A stretch of 64,000 nucleotides of DNA. Source: Hybos culiciformis. Taxonomy: Eukaryota > Arthropoda > Insecta > Diptera > Hybotidae. Location of the stretch: contig OZ023274.1 of the NCBI GenBank assembly GCA_964007475.1, positions 91,535,213-91,599,212 on the forward strand. The letters are read 5' to 3'. The notes under the pieces are model-generated. The model had not been told where the DNA came from. It saw nothing but the letters and a program-made list of their open reading frames with translations, and did no database searches. The position numbers and the translations under genes are program-made. How positions within the stretch are numbered: the stretch's first letter is position 1; each line of letters starts with the position of its first letter. This document shows positions 39,101-52,748 of this stretch, piece after piece.

Positions 39101-42100
39101 ATTAGGTTTTGTGGTTTATTTAGTTTTACTTGTTTAACGAAATCTATTCATTTTTATACTATATTTCTATCAGCTGTAAACTTTTTCTATATATAAAAAA
39201 ATTTCGATTTGTTATTTTTTTATACAATATTTATTTGGCCAAAAGTTCTAGTTTGCAAAATTTATTCACAAATTAAGTTAACAGTATCATTCATCTGAAT
39301 ATTCCAATAAAAAAGTTGAAACACCAAAAAAAAAATACGAAATGACCTAATATAATTTTAGTTTTCTACAGGTACTAAACTTTGAGTTGACAGTGTTGTT
39401 TTTTTTCAATTGGTTTAATCTCATTAAAAACATATTTCAATATTTTCAAAAACAAATTAGTACACCAATAGCACCAAAATCGATTAAAAATAATTTTTGG
39501 TTGTGTGAAGTGAAATTGAATATTTGCAAAAAATTTTCGAAATAAAAAAAAAAAAGTTCGTTCTACCCACTTATTAACAACTTTTATAAATGAAAATTAA
39601 ATGTTAGAAAATATTCTCTCTATATACCTGTTCATGATTTCAACAGTTATTATTACCAATTCAATTTTTAAGTTATTCAATTAAGAGCTAAATTGATTTG
39701 TATTGTAAAATCTTTGTTGTACAACCGAAGAAAAATGTCATATCTAATGCATTTCTTTAGATATCTGATTTAAGAACAACCTATTGATAAATATATTATG
39801 TTAAAGTATAAACGAGTACTTAGTTTATTAATAAAAATCGTGTTTTTTTTTACAAGTGCAGGCTTTAGATTAGAAGTATATTTTATAGAAAAAACATTAA
39901 AACGTCATTATCGTCATACCTAAAATGTTAGTTAAGTGTTTAAAGAAAAGTCATATGAAACTGATAATCTGTATAGAATTTTTAATCAAAGTTACAATAA
40001 AATTTACAAGGAAAAAACTTAAATTTTCTCGATAAATTAAATTTTTTCATATAACGCTTTCTTCCACACGGGCTTGCAATATATCAAATGCCGTCCAAAA
40101 AGAATTATTATAGTTATTTGTTTAATACTCGCAAAATTTTATTTAATTCTATCATACACACTTTTTCACACATAATTTTCCTAATTGGTATAACAAAAAA
40201 AAAAAACTTAGATTAATTACAAAAAAAACATTTGCTGGTCCTCTCAGTGATGTTACAAATAATTAAAATTTTATTATTCTATTCTATATAGCTTTTATGT
40301 ATACAAAGTCTGTGTATAAAGAATTTTCCCACAATTACCATAAAATATCTTTTATTTCAAATTAACTAACAAAAAAGCAATAAATTTTATTTACATAAAA
40401 AAAAAAACTAGAATGAAAGAAATTTTAAGACCATTTAGAAATTATTAGAAAATTAAGAATCATTATTAAAATTATTATTTGAAAGAAAAGAAAATGAAAA
40501 TATAAATATACTATTCATTTATGATTAAGCCATTGTCATTATCCTGACTATATAAAAATAATACTGTCCTTGAAAAAGAGAAGCATGAAAAATAATTTTT
40601 AATACATATAATAATAAAATTATGGAAAAAAAATTATTCCTAACAGATGCCTTTTTTTAAAAAACGGCAGATGGAAAATAGAAGTATATAAAATTAAATA
40701 AAAATAAAGATGAAATAAAGATAAAATTCTTTTAACTGTGTGAATTAATTTTACGATATTTTCTTTTCCTTTTTTCTATGTTTATATTTTGTTTTTTTTT
40801 TTTTTTAATTCATTGGTTTTTACGTTTACAATCAATTGACCTGATTACTTGGTTGGAAAATTTTTATTTTATTTTCCTTCTTTTTTTTAAGGGTATTAAC
40901 TGACCTACAATTTGAGTTTATTTTTTCGTTTGTTTAAAGCTCTTTAAAGTTAAAAGAAAAAAAACAAAAAACTAATACTTTCAGCTTCTGTTTCAACCAC
41001 ATTGGGAACAAGAGTTCCTTTTACTGCGCTACACCTATGACTAAACTAAATAATTACATTAAAAACTAGTATATAAAACATTAAAATTAAATTAAGAAAG
41101 AAAGCTTGATGATGACATTGCTGAACTGAATAATCTTGAGTTAAGAATTAAAGAATTTATATCATTAAGAATGTAATAATCGTGGTTAACATTTTTGAAT
41201 TGAATAAAAGCTAATACAGAAACTATTCCATAAACTTTTTATTTCTATAATTTTTTTGTAAATAGGTACGTAGCCAAAATTTAAAAAGAAAACTAAATTC
41301 AGTTTTGTAAAATGTTTCTTGTTAATTTTATAATCTTTTATGCATGTCTTAAGATTAAATAAAAAAAAGTTACAGAAATTATTTTTCACAATTTAAAAGA
41401 ATATGTTATTTATTCCCTTCAGTTTGGGTATGATGATAATTAAGAAACTTTTTATTTATATTGCAATTATTTTTATCCCTAAAATTGTGTCAAAAAATGA
41501 AAAAAAAAACTTTTATTTCTTGTAGTCAGCATAAGACTTTCAACTTTAGTTTTAGTTTCATATATATGTATAATATATATACATATTATATAAAAACTTT
41601 TACATACTATGTGTATTAGGTTTACCATGGAATAATAATCTGAATTATGATATGAAGGTATCCATGAAAGTTTCTTACATAAAATATCTTACAATTTGAA
41701 TATTTCAGCATAAATAAAAGAACAGAATATCGTTTGAATTTCTTTAAAAAAGAGTTAGGTGCATATTAGAATTTTTTTGCAAAAGAACAAAATTTAATTA
41801 AAGCAAAATTTTAAAAATAAAGTAACTATAATAAGTATTAAAATTATAGTATTACATTATATAAGTTTTTTACAAAAATAAACAAAAACTTATAATTTTT
41901 TAGTTCCAATATAAAAATCACAACTAAGATATGCAGATTTACTAAGTAATACTTTAAAATTGTTTGAGTGTAAATCTAATTCTTATCATAGTCATATGTT
42001 ACTTTGCTTCAAATAATGTTAATTTCAGTGGAGCTTTACTATAATATTCGGAATTATTGTTCAAATATATTATTCCTATTTCTTGCTTAGTTTTAAATAC

Positions 42101-44834
42101 TATATATATTTTCTTCCATTTAGATACAAGTACATAATTAAGCTTTTTAAAATGATTAACGACTTGATTTTTATCTGATTTTATGTAAACAAGACAAAAT
42201 CTAAAAATAATGAGAATTTTCGTGAATGATAAATATGTCTTTATTTATTATTATAATTTTTAAAATGAGTTTTTCATTTCATATAAAATCAAGATAATAA
42301 AAAGATAAACACAATCATTGATATTAATGGTGACTCTTTTAATTTTATTATAAAGGATTATGACAATTTCCGTATATATGTACCATTCAAAAATAAAAGC
42401 AAAAATACTTACATCATGTAAATACACAACTACACATTCTTGTTTTATATATATTTTTTTATGACGTCTCTCTTTATTTAATAGCGTCTACTGTCTCGAA
42501 TCAAAAAAACCATTTGAAAATTAAGGAATAATAATCTTAGCTAAAAAGGAATTTATAGCAAACTATTTCAGAAGATAAGTATTTAAGACTTTTAATATTT
42601 TGTAAAAAAAAAAAAAAAAAAAAATTAAAATAAAATGTTGAGAAGAACGAACACAATGTTTGTTTCAAAATTATAAATTTAACTTCAATGCAAAACTTGA
42701 TAAAGTTTTTTAACTATTGAACGAAATCTTTGAAAAGTTTATTTTCACAACATAATTTATATTCACATTTTCAAATCGGAAGAAAACTATATATAAAGAT
42801 GGTTTGAGAGATGGTTGCGAACGTATATCTAAAAATGAAAATATTCCTATTGATGTAAACCATCGAATACTAATATAATTAAAACTATAGAAGGAATCAA
42901 ATAAAAATTTTCTTCTAAATTGTAAATATTTATATGTTCCATTAAAACTGTCAAAAAAAATTTAAACAAAAATAATAAAGTTTGTTGACAAAAAAATTGA
43001 ATTTTTTGACTCAAAAATTTTGCAATTTATAAAAGTGCAATAATTTTAAAATTTTTAGATTTGAAAAAAAAATAGCTGAATTTTATTTTGCAAAAAAAAA
43101 AAATCTATATCATTATATAGTAATGGCAGGTAAGTAATTGAAGTGGTAATTGCATTGCGGAATTTTAATTAATGCAACTTAAATATTTTTCGTTAATTAA
43201 TTTAAAAGAATATATATTAATTTATAAGTTTTTCCGGCGAAAATTAAAAATATGTAATATTTTCTCACTATAAATTAATTTTTTTGTCGCGTCTCCATAT
43301 TTCGATAAAATACAAAAATTATGATTTAAACCACTAAAATAATTTTTTTAATTCAAATTTTTTTCACAACACAAATAATATTTTACATTTTATTATATTT
43401 TCACATTTATAATTAAAATCTGTAAAAAAAGTGATATTTTTTAGCGAAAAAATAAATCGCAAAGTTTTCTCAACGAAAAAAAAATTTCACTCCGACTGCA
43501 ATAGAATCGCAGAAACACAAAATATTAAAAAACTTTTTTTTGTCTGTAATAAACACTATAATTATCTTTAAACTTTCCCGAAATGCCGTTCGAAAAATTA
43601 ATTGTAGAATTTAAAAAAATTAAAAAACCCGCACAAAACAAGAAAAATTTTAAATTTATCGTTTATTTTGAATTTAAATAAAAAAAAAATTGACATGAAA
43701 AACAGGGTCGAATGAGGGAAATATTTTGGAAGTATGTAATTTCAATTCAATCCGTGATTACATGAATGAATTCAATACTTGGTTTTATCAAGAAAAATTG
43801 TATAAGTAAATAATATTACACCCATATCCATATAATCAAATTTATATAACAAATTTCAATTATAGACAGGTTAAAGATTCCCTTGTAAAGGTAATCTTCG
43901 TTAGTATGACAGATTTTAGGGAAGCATTAAATATTAGAAAAGAAGATATTTGAATAATTTAGTTATTAATACAATAAAATGTTTTAAATATTTATTTTTT
44001 ATTGAACATTAACTTTAAAAATAACCGATGAACTAAAAAAATAAATAATTCCAAAGATTACAATTCACATTCAATTTATTTTATTAGTTCGTTCATTCGG
44101 AAATATTTTTATACAAAGCTAATTTTTTCGTGGTTTTAAATTTAAGTCGTTGAATTGATTCGAGTTCATTTTTTTTGGTCCTTCACGAACGTGAAAATCA
44201 ATATTTTATACCTCGGTCAGTAAAAAAGAACAAAAAATACAATTCAATAAAAAAGATTTCCTATCACTGCTCTTAAAAATAAATAAAATAATAGTAGTTT
44301 TCCTCTCCTTAAGTTTTTTAATAAATCACAAATGTATTTTGTTGGTTTAATTAAACCACTAATTTTTTTCACTATCGAAAAAAAAAATTAAAAAAATTAT
44401 AAAAAATTGTTGTCCTGAAAATTTGTACTATCGAAATATTTTTATCCTAGAATATTTTTATTCAAGAAAAACAAAGATTTTCAGGAGAAGCACTAATATG
44501 CAAAAATTATTTAATTTTTTTTTTAATTGTACTTAAAAAATAATTTTCTTCATGGCCCGAACTGAACATAAAACGCGACTCTTAATACACAAACTTTGTG
44601 TTTAAAAAAAAAAAATTTATATCATATGTTTTTTGACAGTTTTAATAGAACGGAATATTTCAAAATTTATCCATCTGTACTATATAATTAATCTGAGATG
44701 TAAACTAATAATTGAGGTAATTTTAAAGATTATATATTATAGTTTTTGTATATTATGTAAAACATAATTCATTAAAAACAATTAGAAAATATTATTCCAA
44801 AAAAGAAAATATTATTGTTAATAAAAAAAATTAT
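39101..44834. other. AT-rich noncoding DNA, probable start of the long intron
   Basis: No gene recognised. Holds a 21-base poly-A tract at 42604-42624 and, on the plus strand near 43121-43135, ATGGCAG followed by GTAAGT, a perfect-looking donor without a visible exon (see findings). The sequence just downstream of the donor at 44840 is typical intron. Confidence 0.5.
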
Positions 44835-44840
44835 ACGTAC
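44835..44840 (-). other. 5' splice site (donor) of the main coding exon
   Basis: On the minus strand the exon reads GTTGAAACC and the intron starts GTACGT. The translated frame beyond this point turns into Phe/Asn/Ile runs (VRIIFFINNN...), as expected on entering an intron. A second GT four bases on (GTATAA) is a weaker alternative that would shift the phase. Confidence 0.7.
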
Positions 44841-45950
44841 GGTTTCAACAGGCTCAGGCAATAACTTGTGATCTTTTTTAGTATGACCTAATAACGCTTC
44901 TTTATCCTGCGAACTATCAAAATCTTCACTATCATTACGATGTGTTCGAGTTGAAATTTTTCGTGCAAGCGCTTGTGATGAGAATTTTGATCTTAGGCTT
45001 TCATGATCAGATATATCATGAGAGCTTTGTTTTTTACTCTTTGTATTTACATTATCCTTAAGACTTACCGAACTTAAATTTGATTTTATACTTTTATTTC
45101 GACCAATACTTTTACTTGATCTTCTATTATATTTTTCTTCAATATTTGGTGTTGGTTTTATACAAACAACATTATCTTTATCACCACAATTATCACAAAC
45201 ACAAACAGTAGTTTTTTGCCGTTGAAATTTCTTCAATTTAAGATTGCTACCATGCCTTTTTCCAACATTTTCTCTAATACAATCACTGTCACTAGTACCA
45301 TTGATTTCATCTATTTCACCACTATTTTCACAATCATCTTTTTCATCAATCACAGAATGATCAAAAGAACAATGCTTACTCCGTCCGCTACTGCTTACAG
45401 ATAATTGTTTTTCATTAACACTATGAGTCGACATTAAACTGGTATTTGTATTGCTAATTCGGATTTTTTTCGGATCCAATTCTACTGAACGTTCTTTATC
45501 CAAACTAAAAAATCGTTTTGATTCAGCTCCGGTTTTCTTCGATTTATTAAGTTCATTATTACTACCGTTCAGACTATTACATTTTTTTGATGTAACACCA
45601 CCGGTATGCTTAATTGGCGGTTTGGAAGATGGATCTCGTTGAATTTGTATTTGAATTAAATTAGTTTCCATTGTTTTTGAATTATTATTTATACCACCAA
45701 TTAAACTGCGTAAACCTAATGCACTTAAAGCTGAACAATTACTTTCGCCACTAGATGTTGGTATAAGTTTCCGTCCACTCGCTTTTTTCGAATTCAAATT
45801 AACTTCAGAACGGGAATTACCTAAACTCTCTAAACATTCTTGACAAATATTTTCACAACTATCTGTCTCACATTGTGTTAATAATTGATCCAATTTCCTA
45901 ATTTCTGATAGTTCAATACATGAATTTGTATGAACATCTAAATCTGACAT
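44841..45950 (-). CDS. First coding exon of an unrecognised protein, 370 codons
   Basis: The only strong gene segment. The start chosen is ATG at 45950 (CAAAAAATG context, MSDLDVHTNS). The frame is open for only 14 codons further upstream, with TAA at 45993-45995 and no pyrimidine tract or good AG between, so translation most likely begins here. The exon ends after exactly 370 codons at a phase-0 donor. The product is rich in Ser, Lys, Asn and Asp, looks disordered, and shows no membrane segment or signal peptide. Two cysteine clusters stand out: C27-x4-C32-x3-C36-x2-C39 near the N-terminus and C250-x-C252-x2-C255-x7-C263 (CVCDNCGDKDN). Either could bind metal, but the spacing matches no family I can name. 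Basic Ser-rich stretches (RRSSKSIGRNKSIKS; ARKISTRTHR) look like kinase-site or nuclear-targeting types. I do not recognise the protein; a long divergent N-terminus before conserved domains in later exons is likely. Confidence 0.85.
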
Positions 45951-48900
45951 TTTTTGACACGAGCACAAATTAATAAACAATTTTTTTTTCTTTTAATATG
46001 GTTGTTGTAAATGTTTTAGTTTGTTAATGTCAACATTTAATATTATTGTAAACATTTTTATACAAAGAAGATACAATTTTGATAAAACTTAATACATTAT
46101 TAGGGTTACCTATCAAATATTATAATAATAATGTACATATTTGAGAACCATATAATAACAACATTATTACAATATTATGTAAAATGTAAAATGCACTTTA
46201 TATGTTTCATATTAAATATAACATGAATTTACAATTATAAGATTACCGCTTTATATGCATTTTATTTAAGTTTTATTTCTTTTTAATTTCATTATCGGAC
46301 GTTTTAATATATTTATATTTTACACAAAATATATTTTTTTTCAACTATGTAACAATTATCATTAAAAAAAAAAACGAACATTTAAGGCTTTTACATTCAA
46401 TGCCAGGCAGCTAAGCAAAAGCTATGTTAGTTGTATAAGCCTTTAATAGATTTTATCTTTATTATTTTCCTTTTTTTTTTATAAAAATATTTTTATAGCA
46501 CTTTTTATTGAAAAAGTATTTATAAAATTAATATTTAAAAGATTATTATTTTTATTTGTTTTTAATACAGAAATGAATTTTTATTATTTTTCTGAAACAT
46601 TTAAATTCATTTTTTCAAAGAAAAATTATTGTCGTATGACAATTTGGTTTATATGTATTTTGTCAATCCCGGTTGCAAGAATCAAGTTAAACCAAGTTAA
46701 GTTATTGGAAAACCTTAGTGTAGAAAATTCGACAAAAATTACAAAAATATATTAAACTGAAAACTTTGATAATTTTAGTCAAAAAATATGAAAATAAAGT
46801 GCGACAAAATTAATTTTTGAAAGCTTTAAATTTAAGTTATTTTTCTTATAATTTAAATAATTGAAGATATTTAAATTGCAGTTGAAAAATTAAATTTTAA
46901 AGGTTCGTCTTAATATTAATGTGTACTCCTAGTATATTATTAAAATATAAAATAAACTTAGAACTTAAAGTATTTAAAAAAATTGTATATAGTTTAACAA
47001 GTTCCTGAAAGTTTTTTTTTTATTAAAGTTCATCATTATTTCGATATTTTTGTTCGTAATAGAGAAGAATTTTCATGTATTTATGTATGAAAGAAGTTAA
47101 GCTCGAGCAGAAAATGAAAAAAAAAATGTTTCTTTAACTCTATACAAGATAAATTGAAAAAGTTTTTGAACTTTTTTTTTCTTTCAACTATGAAATATTT
47201 ATGTTGCACTACTATTGTCACAAAAGGCAAGTTATTAGGAATCTTTTTTTACTATTTTTTTTTCGAAAAGTTAATTCTTTTTTGAATAGTTTAATCAATA
47301 ATAAAAATTTCTTTTCAATATTTAATAAAAAATTGTATACTGAAAAATGTTAATAATGTTTTAGTTGGTCTAACTAGATGTAAATAACAAGTGAATAGGA
47401 TTTAATTTATCTGAATTTTGTATTCCCTGTTGAAAGTTTGATCATAAATATATATATATAGAATAATAAATTTTGTAAAATTGTTTGTCACAGTGATTGT
47501 GCAACTAAAAAATTTACTATGTATTATAGTTCTCTCTATCTCATGAAAGTTTTTTTTATTTTAATGAAATATCAGTGAACGAAAAACGAAACTAAATTAC
47601 TATACTAAGTTTTAAATATCTTTCGAATAAACTATAAATTGAAGAATACACGTGATTATTTAAAGAATTTAAAGAATTAAAATCAGGAAAAGAGAATTTT
47701 TTCTAATAATTTCAATTTTCTAAAAATGTTTTTATTTTTTTTTTTTTCTATTTTATTAAAATTTTGAATTTCCTTTTGACCAAAAAATAAAAAAAAGAAA
47801 ATCTCTACAAAAAGAAAATATATTGGTATGAATAATATTTTTAATTACTAAATGAAAATTTTATAATTAAAAAAAAAGAATTTCATACACAGATTTGATA
47901 TGCTTAGCCTTGTGCCTGAATTATGAGCTTCAATTAAAATGACTTACAAAAATAAATCAGGACTTATATATTTGAATTCGGCAATTTTGACAATTTCGAT
48001 TTCTATACTGTCATTAGATATTTACAATATTCTTTTATTGGAAAAAAAAAGAAGAAAAATTAAAAAAAAAAAAGTATTTACACAAATTAAAAGATTTTCT
48101 CTTATTTTTTTTTTTTGTTTTTCTAGAAAATTTATATTTTAAAAGTTTTTCAATTATTATTTTACATAGAGTCCAATACTATTTAAAACAAACAAAAAAA
48201 AAATTAATGTTTTTAAAACTAAAACAAGTTTTCCTTGAAAAATATATATTTTTTGTCTTTGTTGTTAAATCTCATAGAATTTGGAAAACCTTCTCAACAG
48301 AGTAAAAAAAAAGTATTTTATACATTATAAACTTTATACATAGATAGTTGCAATAATCAATACAATTCAGAATTTATAGAAAAAAAAGTAGAGATTTTTT
48401 TTTTTTGTTTTTTACATGAAAAAATAAAGAAAAATATTTTTTTTTTTTAACCCAATAAAAAAATTCGATAAAAAATATGTTTTTCTTTTCTTTTTTTTTT
48501 TTTTCATTTTCTTTTACACAACATATGTATATGTATGTAGTTTAAAAATGATGAATGAATATTTTTAGTATCTTTTTTTTTTGTTTCTAAATTTGAGATA
48601 AAAAAAATTTAATATTCAAAAAGGATATAAAAACAAAAAAAAAATTAAGTGTTTTTTTAATTCAATGATAAAGGCTTGTAAAATCGCAAAAAAAATTGTC
48701 TGACAGAAAAAAAAAAAAACAAATTCGCATATCTATGATAAATATTTTTCTCATATGTTTTAAATTCTAGATCTAGATACTGGAAAGTCAGTGAAAAATC
48801 TTTTGGGAAAACCTCCGAGTGATAAGTGTACTTAAGAGACTATTTTTTAATAAGATTTTAATACTTGGAATTCTGTTTTTAATTCAGAAAAATAAAGCTT

Positions 48901-51900
48901 AAAGTATAGTACAATAGAATGGCCGTATGATTAACAAATTATAATTTATGTTAAGAAATCAATCATAAAATATGATACGAGTTTCAAATGAACATAAATT
49001 TTACTTTAAGTACGTCATAATTGCGCCAAAACTATACCTAATGACAATGAGAACTCGACCTTCTAATAAATGTTTTTTTTTTTTTAATGTAATAATATTG
49101 AATAAAATTTTTGGCACTGATTTAATTTATGCGTAATATTTGATATTCATCACAAAAAAAAATTATCTTTTTTCTATTAAAGTCATAACTATTTAAGAGA
49201 ATTTTTTTAGGTAAAAAAAATATATATATTTAAAATATCATGTTTATTTTGACTTTTTACAAAATAATTGAACGGTAAACATGCCTGATTTAACAAAAAA
49301 AATATAAAAAAATAAAAATTCTTGGCATATATCCAGTTTTTTTGTTTTATTTTCTTGTTAAGGAGAACATTATTCCTTATGGAATAAACATTTTTTTTTT
49401 TTTTTGTAAAAAGAAAGAATTTTCACATCATTTAGGCATATATTTCTTTAAAAAAACAAACGTCGGAATATCAAATTCAGATCAAATTTAGATCAAATGC
49501 TCCCCAAGGATCTAACTTTAGCAGATTTTGAGGAGATAAGTTCTTTAAGATTTTTTTTTGCCATCATTCTTATGAATTCTTGGAAAATATTTGGAGGATC
49601 TGTTACACACGTCAATATTATTCAAAAATCATCTGTTTTCAGATTCCATAAATTTAATTCAATCAAAAATTATTAATTATCAAGATAGGAATTTTCTGAA
49701 GACATATGGAAAGGGTTTTCCCCCCAAAACAATTCAGAACTAAAAAGAGAAGAAGAGAATTAAAAAAAAAAGAAAAGAAAATTAAATTGAAAAATTACAA
49801 GTCATTTTCTTGAGGGAAAATATTCATTATTTATTTATTTAAATATAATTTTTTTTTTTGTATTAATCAGCAAAAAACCTTGGGAAATTATTAACAAAAG
49901 GTTAATAGCCATGGCGACATTTATTTTTCACTTGTAATTGGGAAATGATATAAAATTAATTTTCAATTTTCTTTTTTTTTTTTATTTTACATTTTTTATT
50001 TTTTTATTTTTTTATTTTTAAACTATTAACTTTTATTTGTCTTTGACATATTAGTATATCGTGAATTATTATCTTTTTAATTTCTGTTATTTTGAATTTT
50101 CATTGAATCGCTGTACGATTGCATAACGAAAGAAAAATAAAGAAAACTTTCTTTTTGCTTTAAGAATTTTTTTTTTATTTTTTATTTTTAATATATAATT
50201 TAATTATTATTTATATATTTAATAAAAACTTTGTTTTTTTCAATTTTAATAATTTTTTTTTTTTGGTTTCTTGGAAAAGGCTCGTTATTTTTCCATTTTA
50301 TTGAAATTTCTAGATCGCTATCATACATTTATTTTATTTTCCAAAAAAAAAAACATCACTATATTTTTTAGAAAAATATTTTTTTTTTTTTTTTTATTTT
50401 CAAATTGCATTGAAATTGCATTTACATTTAATCCTTTGCGATTAATTTTCCTTTTAATTTATATTAAGTCCTTTTGTAATTTTTTTTATTTCACTACTAC
50501 AGAGTTTAATCCTTTTGATTATCCTTAAGAATTAAAAAAAGATATAAATAAAAATGCAAAAGAGAAATACCTTTAAATAAAAAAAAATCTTTTTTACTTG
50601 TCCTTGTACCTTTTTTTTTCGAACGGAGAGCGCAGTTTAATAAATAGGGTAAAATTTATTCTATATATATATTTTTTTTTATTATTATCCTTTTTTATTA
50701 CTATTACTACTTTTATACTATATATTACACTTTTTTGTACATTTTACATTAAAATTCGAAAAAAAAAAATTTATTTTATTTTACTTTGCAGTCATTTTTA
50801 TTTTTTTTTTTTCAAAATAAAAGTGCATTTAATTGGGGAATATCAAGAATTTTCATATTATTTTCCAATTCCCAACATTATAATAAAAAAAAAAATAAAA
50901 AACGAAACAAATGTTGTAACATTGCAAATAAATCTAATATGTTTACTTTATTATCATATATTTGAAATCTTCCTTTTTTTGTTCTAATTTAAATTTTGAA
51001 TCGGAAAATTTTTTATTCAGAAATCAAACTAAAATATATTTTCGTTTATTTTTTGCAGCTTTAATCATATAAATGAAGTATTTTTTTTTCCTTTATTTAT
51101 TTACAAGAAAAATGGAAAAAAAATAACAAATAATTTTTTGTTATCCTTCATAAGGACATTATTATTAAAATAATATAATTTTTTTTTTTTGTTTTTTTAT
51201 AATTAAAATTAAACTAGATTTTTCATAGAATATTTTGTTTTTCTTCTTTTTTTTTTTATCTAACTACTTCATTATCCGTATTCGCGCAAAAAAATTTTTT
51301 TTTCATTTTTTTTTTTACTTTGAAAAATAGTTTTTCTCGTGTATATGAATTTTCCACCCTCGCAAGCTACACTACACTAAAAATACGAGAAAACATTTTT
51401 AACTAAAAATTGTATTAAAAATATTTTTACATTTGCAAAAAAAAAAGGAACAAAAAACAATTTTTTTTTTTCTTCGGTATATAGAAAGCTATCTTTGTTT
51501 ACATGAGATTTTTATTTTAATGCTTATGTGAGACTAAATTGATTCAAATTGGGTAGGTTAATATTTTCTATACATACATATAACATTTTTAGTTTTTGTA
51601 ATTAAGATAATTGCTAGTTTTCTTTTAGACAAGAGAGATTAGAAGTTTTATCATCGGGTTCAAATTATCTTGATGCTGCGACTCTGGTTCAAAGTTAAAA
51701 AATAAAGAGTGTCAAAAAGTTGAGAAAAAATTAAATTTATAATTTAGTTTTAAAATAATTCATAAAACAGTCTAAATACTTGGAACTTTACGAAGAAATT
51801 ATATCTGAAAGTTGTTAAAACATCAAACTACAAATGATGAATTTATAGTTTTTAAGATTCTTTAAAATAAATTCGACTAAAATCATCAACACTTATGACG

Positions 51901-52423
51901 CGACATTAAATTTTTGTAAAAAAAGTACACAAAATGTATAAAAAAAATGCAATAAAAATTAAAATTGTCTCAATTGAAATCACAGCGAATATTATAAAGG
52001 TTTAGTAAATATATAAACATAATTTTCGATGTATGAGTTTGATGAATTTTAATCATCATATGATTTTGCAAATAATATTATAACATTGTATGAGTACTTT
52101 TGTGGTGAATTCAACAATAACTTAAGAATAGAGCTTTTTTTTTGAAAATGCATACATTAAATAATAATGAGAATTTTTACTCCTTCCAATCAGTGAAATT
52201 AACTTAACTGACTTGAAAATTTTAATAAAGAAATATAATAATGAAACAAACAATAAAGGTGATAATCATAATGGATATAGCATAAAAAATTTCAATTCCA
52301 TGAACGTGTGGAAAATATTTAATGACCTATTTAAAAAAAAAAAAAAAGAAGTAAAACTTTATAATGATATTATTATTGTACAAACTTGACAATTAAAATA
52401 AGAATCTGATTTTATAAAGAGGA
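45951..52423. other. Upstream noncoding DNA: 5' flank, UTR or upstream intron
   Basis: Immediately upstream of the start codon on the minus strand, so promoter, 5' UTR exons or further introns may lie here, but I see no core promoter I would defend. From about 47.7 to 51.4 kb the DNA is exceptionally dense in homopolymer runs. Many pure T runs on the plus strand produce Phe-rich open frames, including one of 129 codons at 50598-50987. Confidence 0.5.
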
Positions 52424-52748
52424 CCGACAGAGGGATGCATGTCAGTTGTACAATTACCAGTTGTACAATTTTTTTGTACCAGTTGTACAATCCAAAATAC
52501 CACTTGAACAATTTAAAATTTAATTGTACATCTGGTTTTTTGGATTGTACAAGTGGTAAAAAGATTCCACTTGTACAATTGACCACTTGTACAGACTAGT
52601 GCCAGTTGTACAATCCAGTTGTACATTTTAGACCAGTTGTACAATCTCGATTTTTTCGAATTAACCACTTGTTCAATTTTTGACAGTTGTACAATCTTTT
52701 TTTTTTGTAATTTACCACTTGTACAATTTTTGGAAAAGGCACTAGGGC

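Noticed and set aside
42604..42624. 21-base poly-A tract as a retrogene tail
   Set aside because: No retrocopy-like sequence upstream and no target duplication; long A-runs are common in this window.
50598..50987. 129-codon plus-strand frame
   Set aside because: Almost all Phe, Ile, Tyr, Leu and Lys from T- and A-runs; no protein-like pattern.
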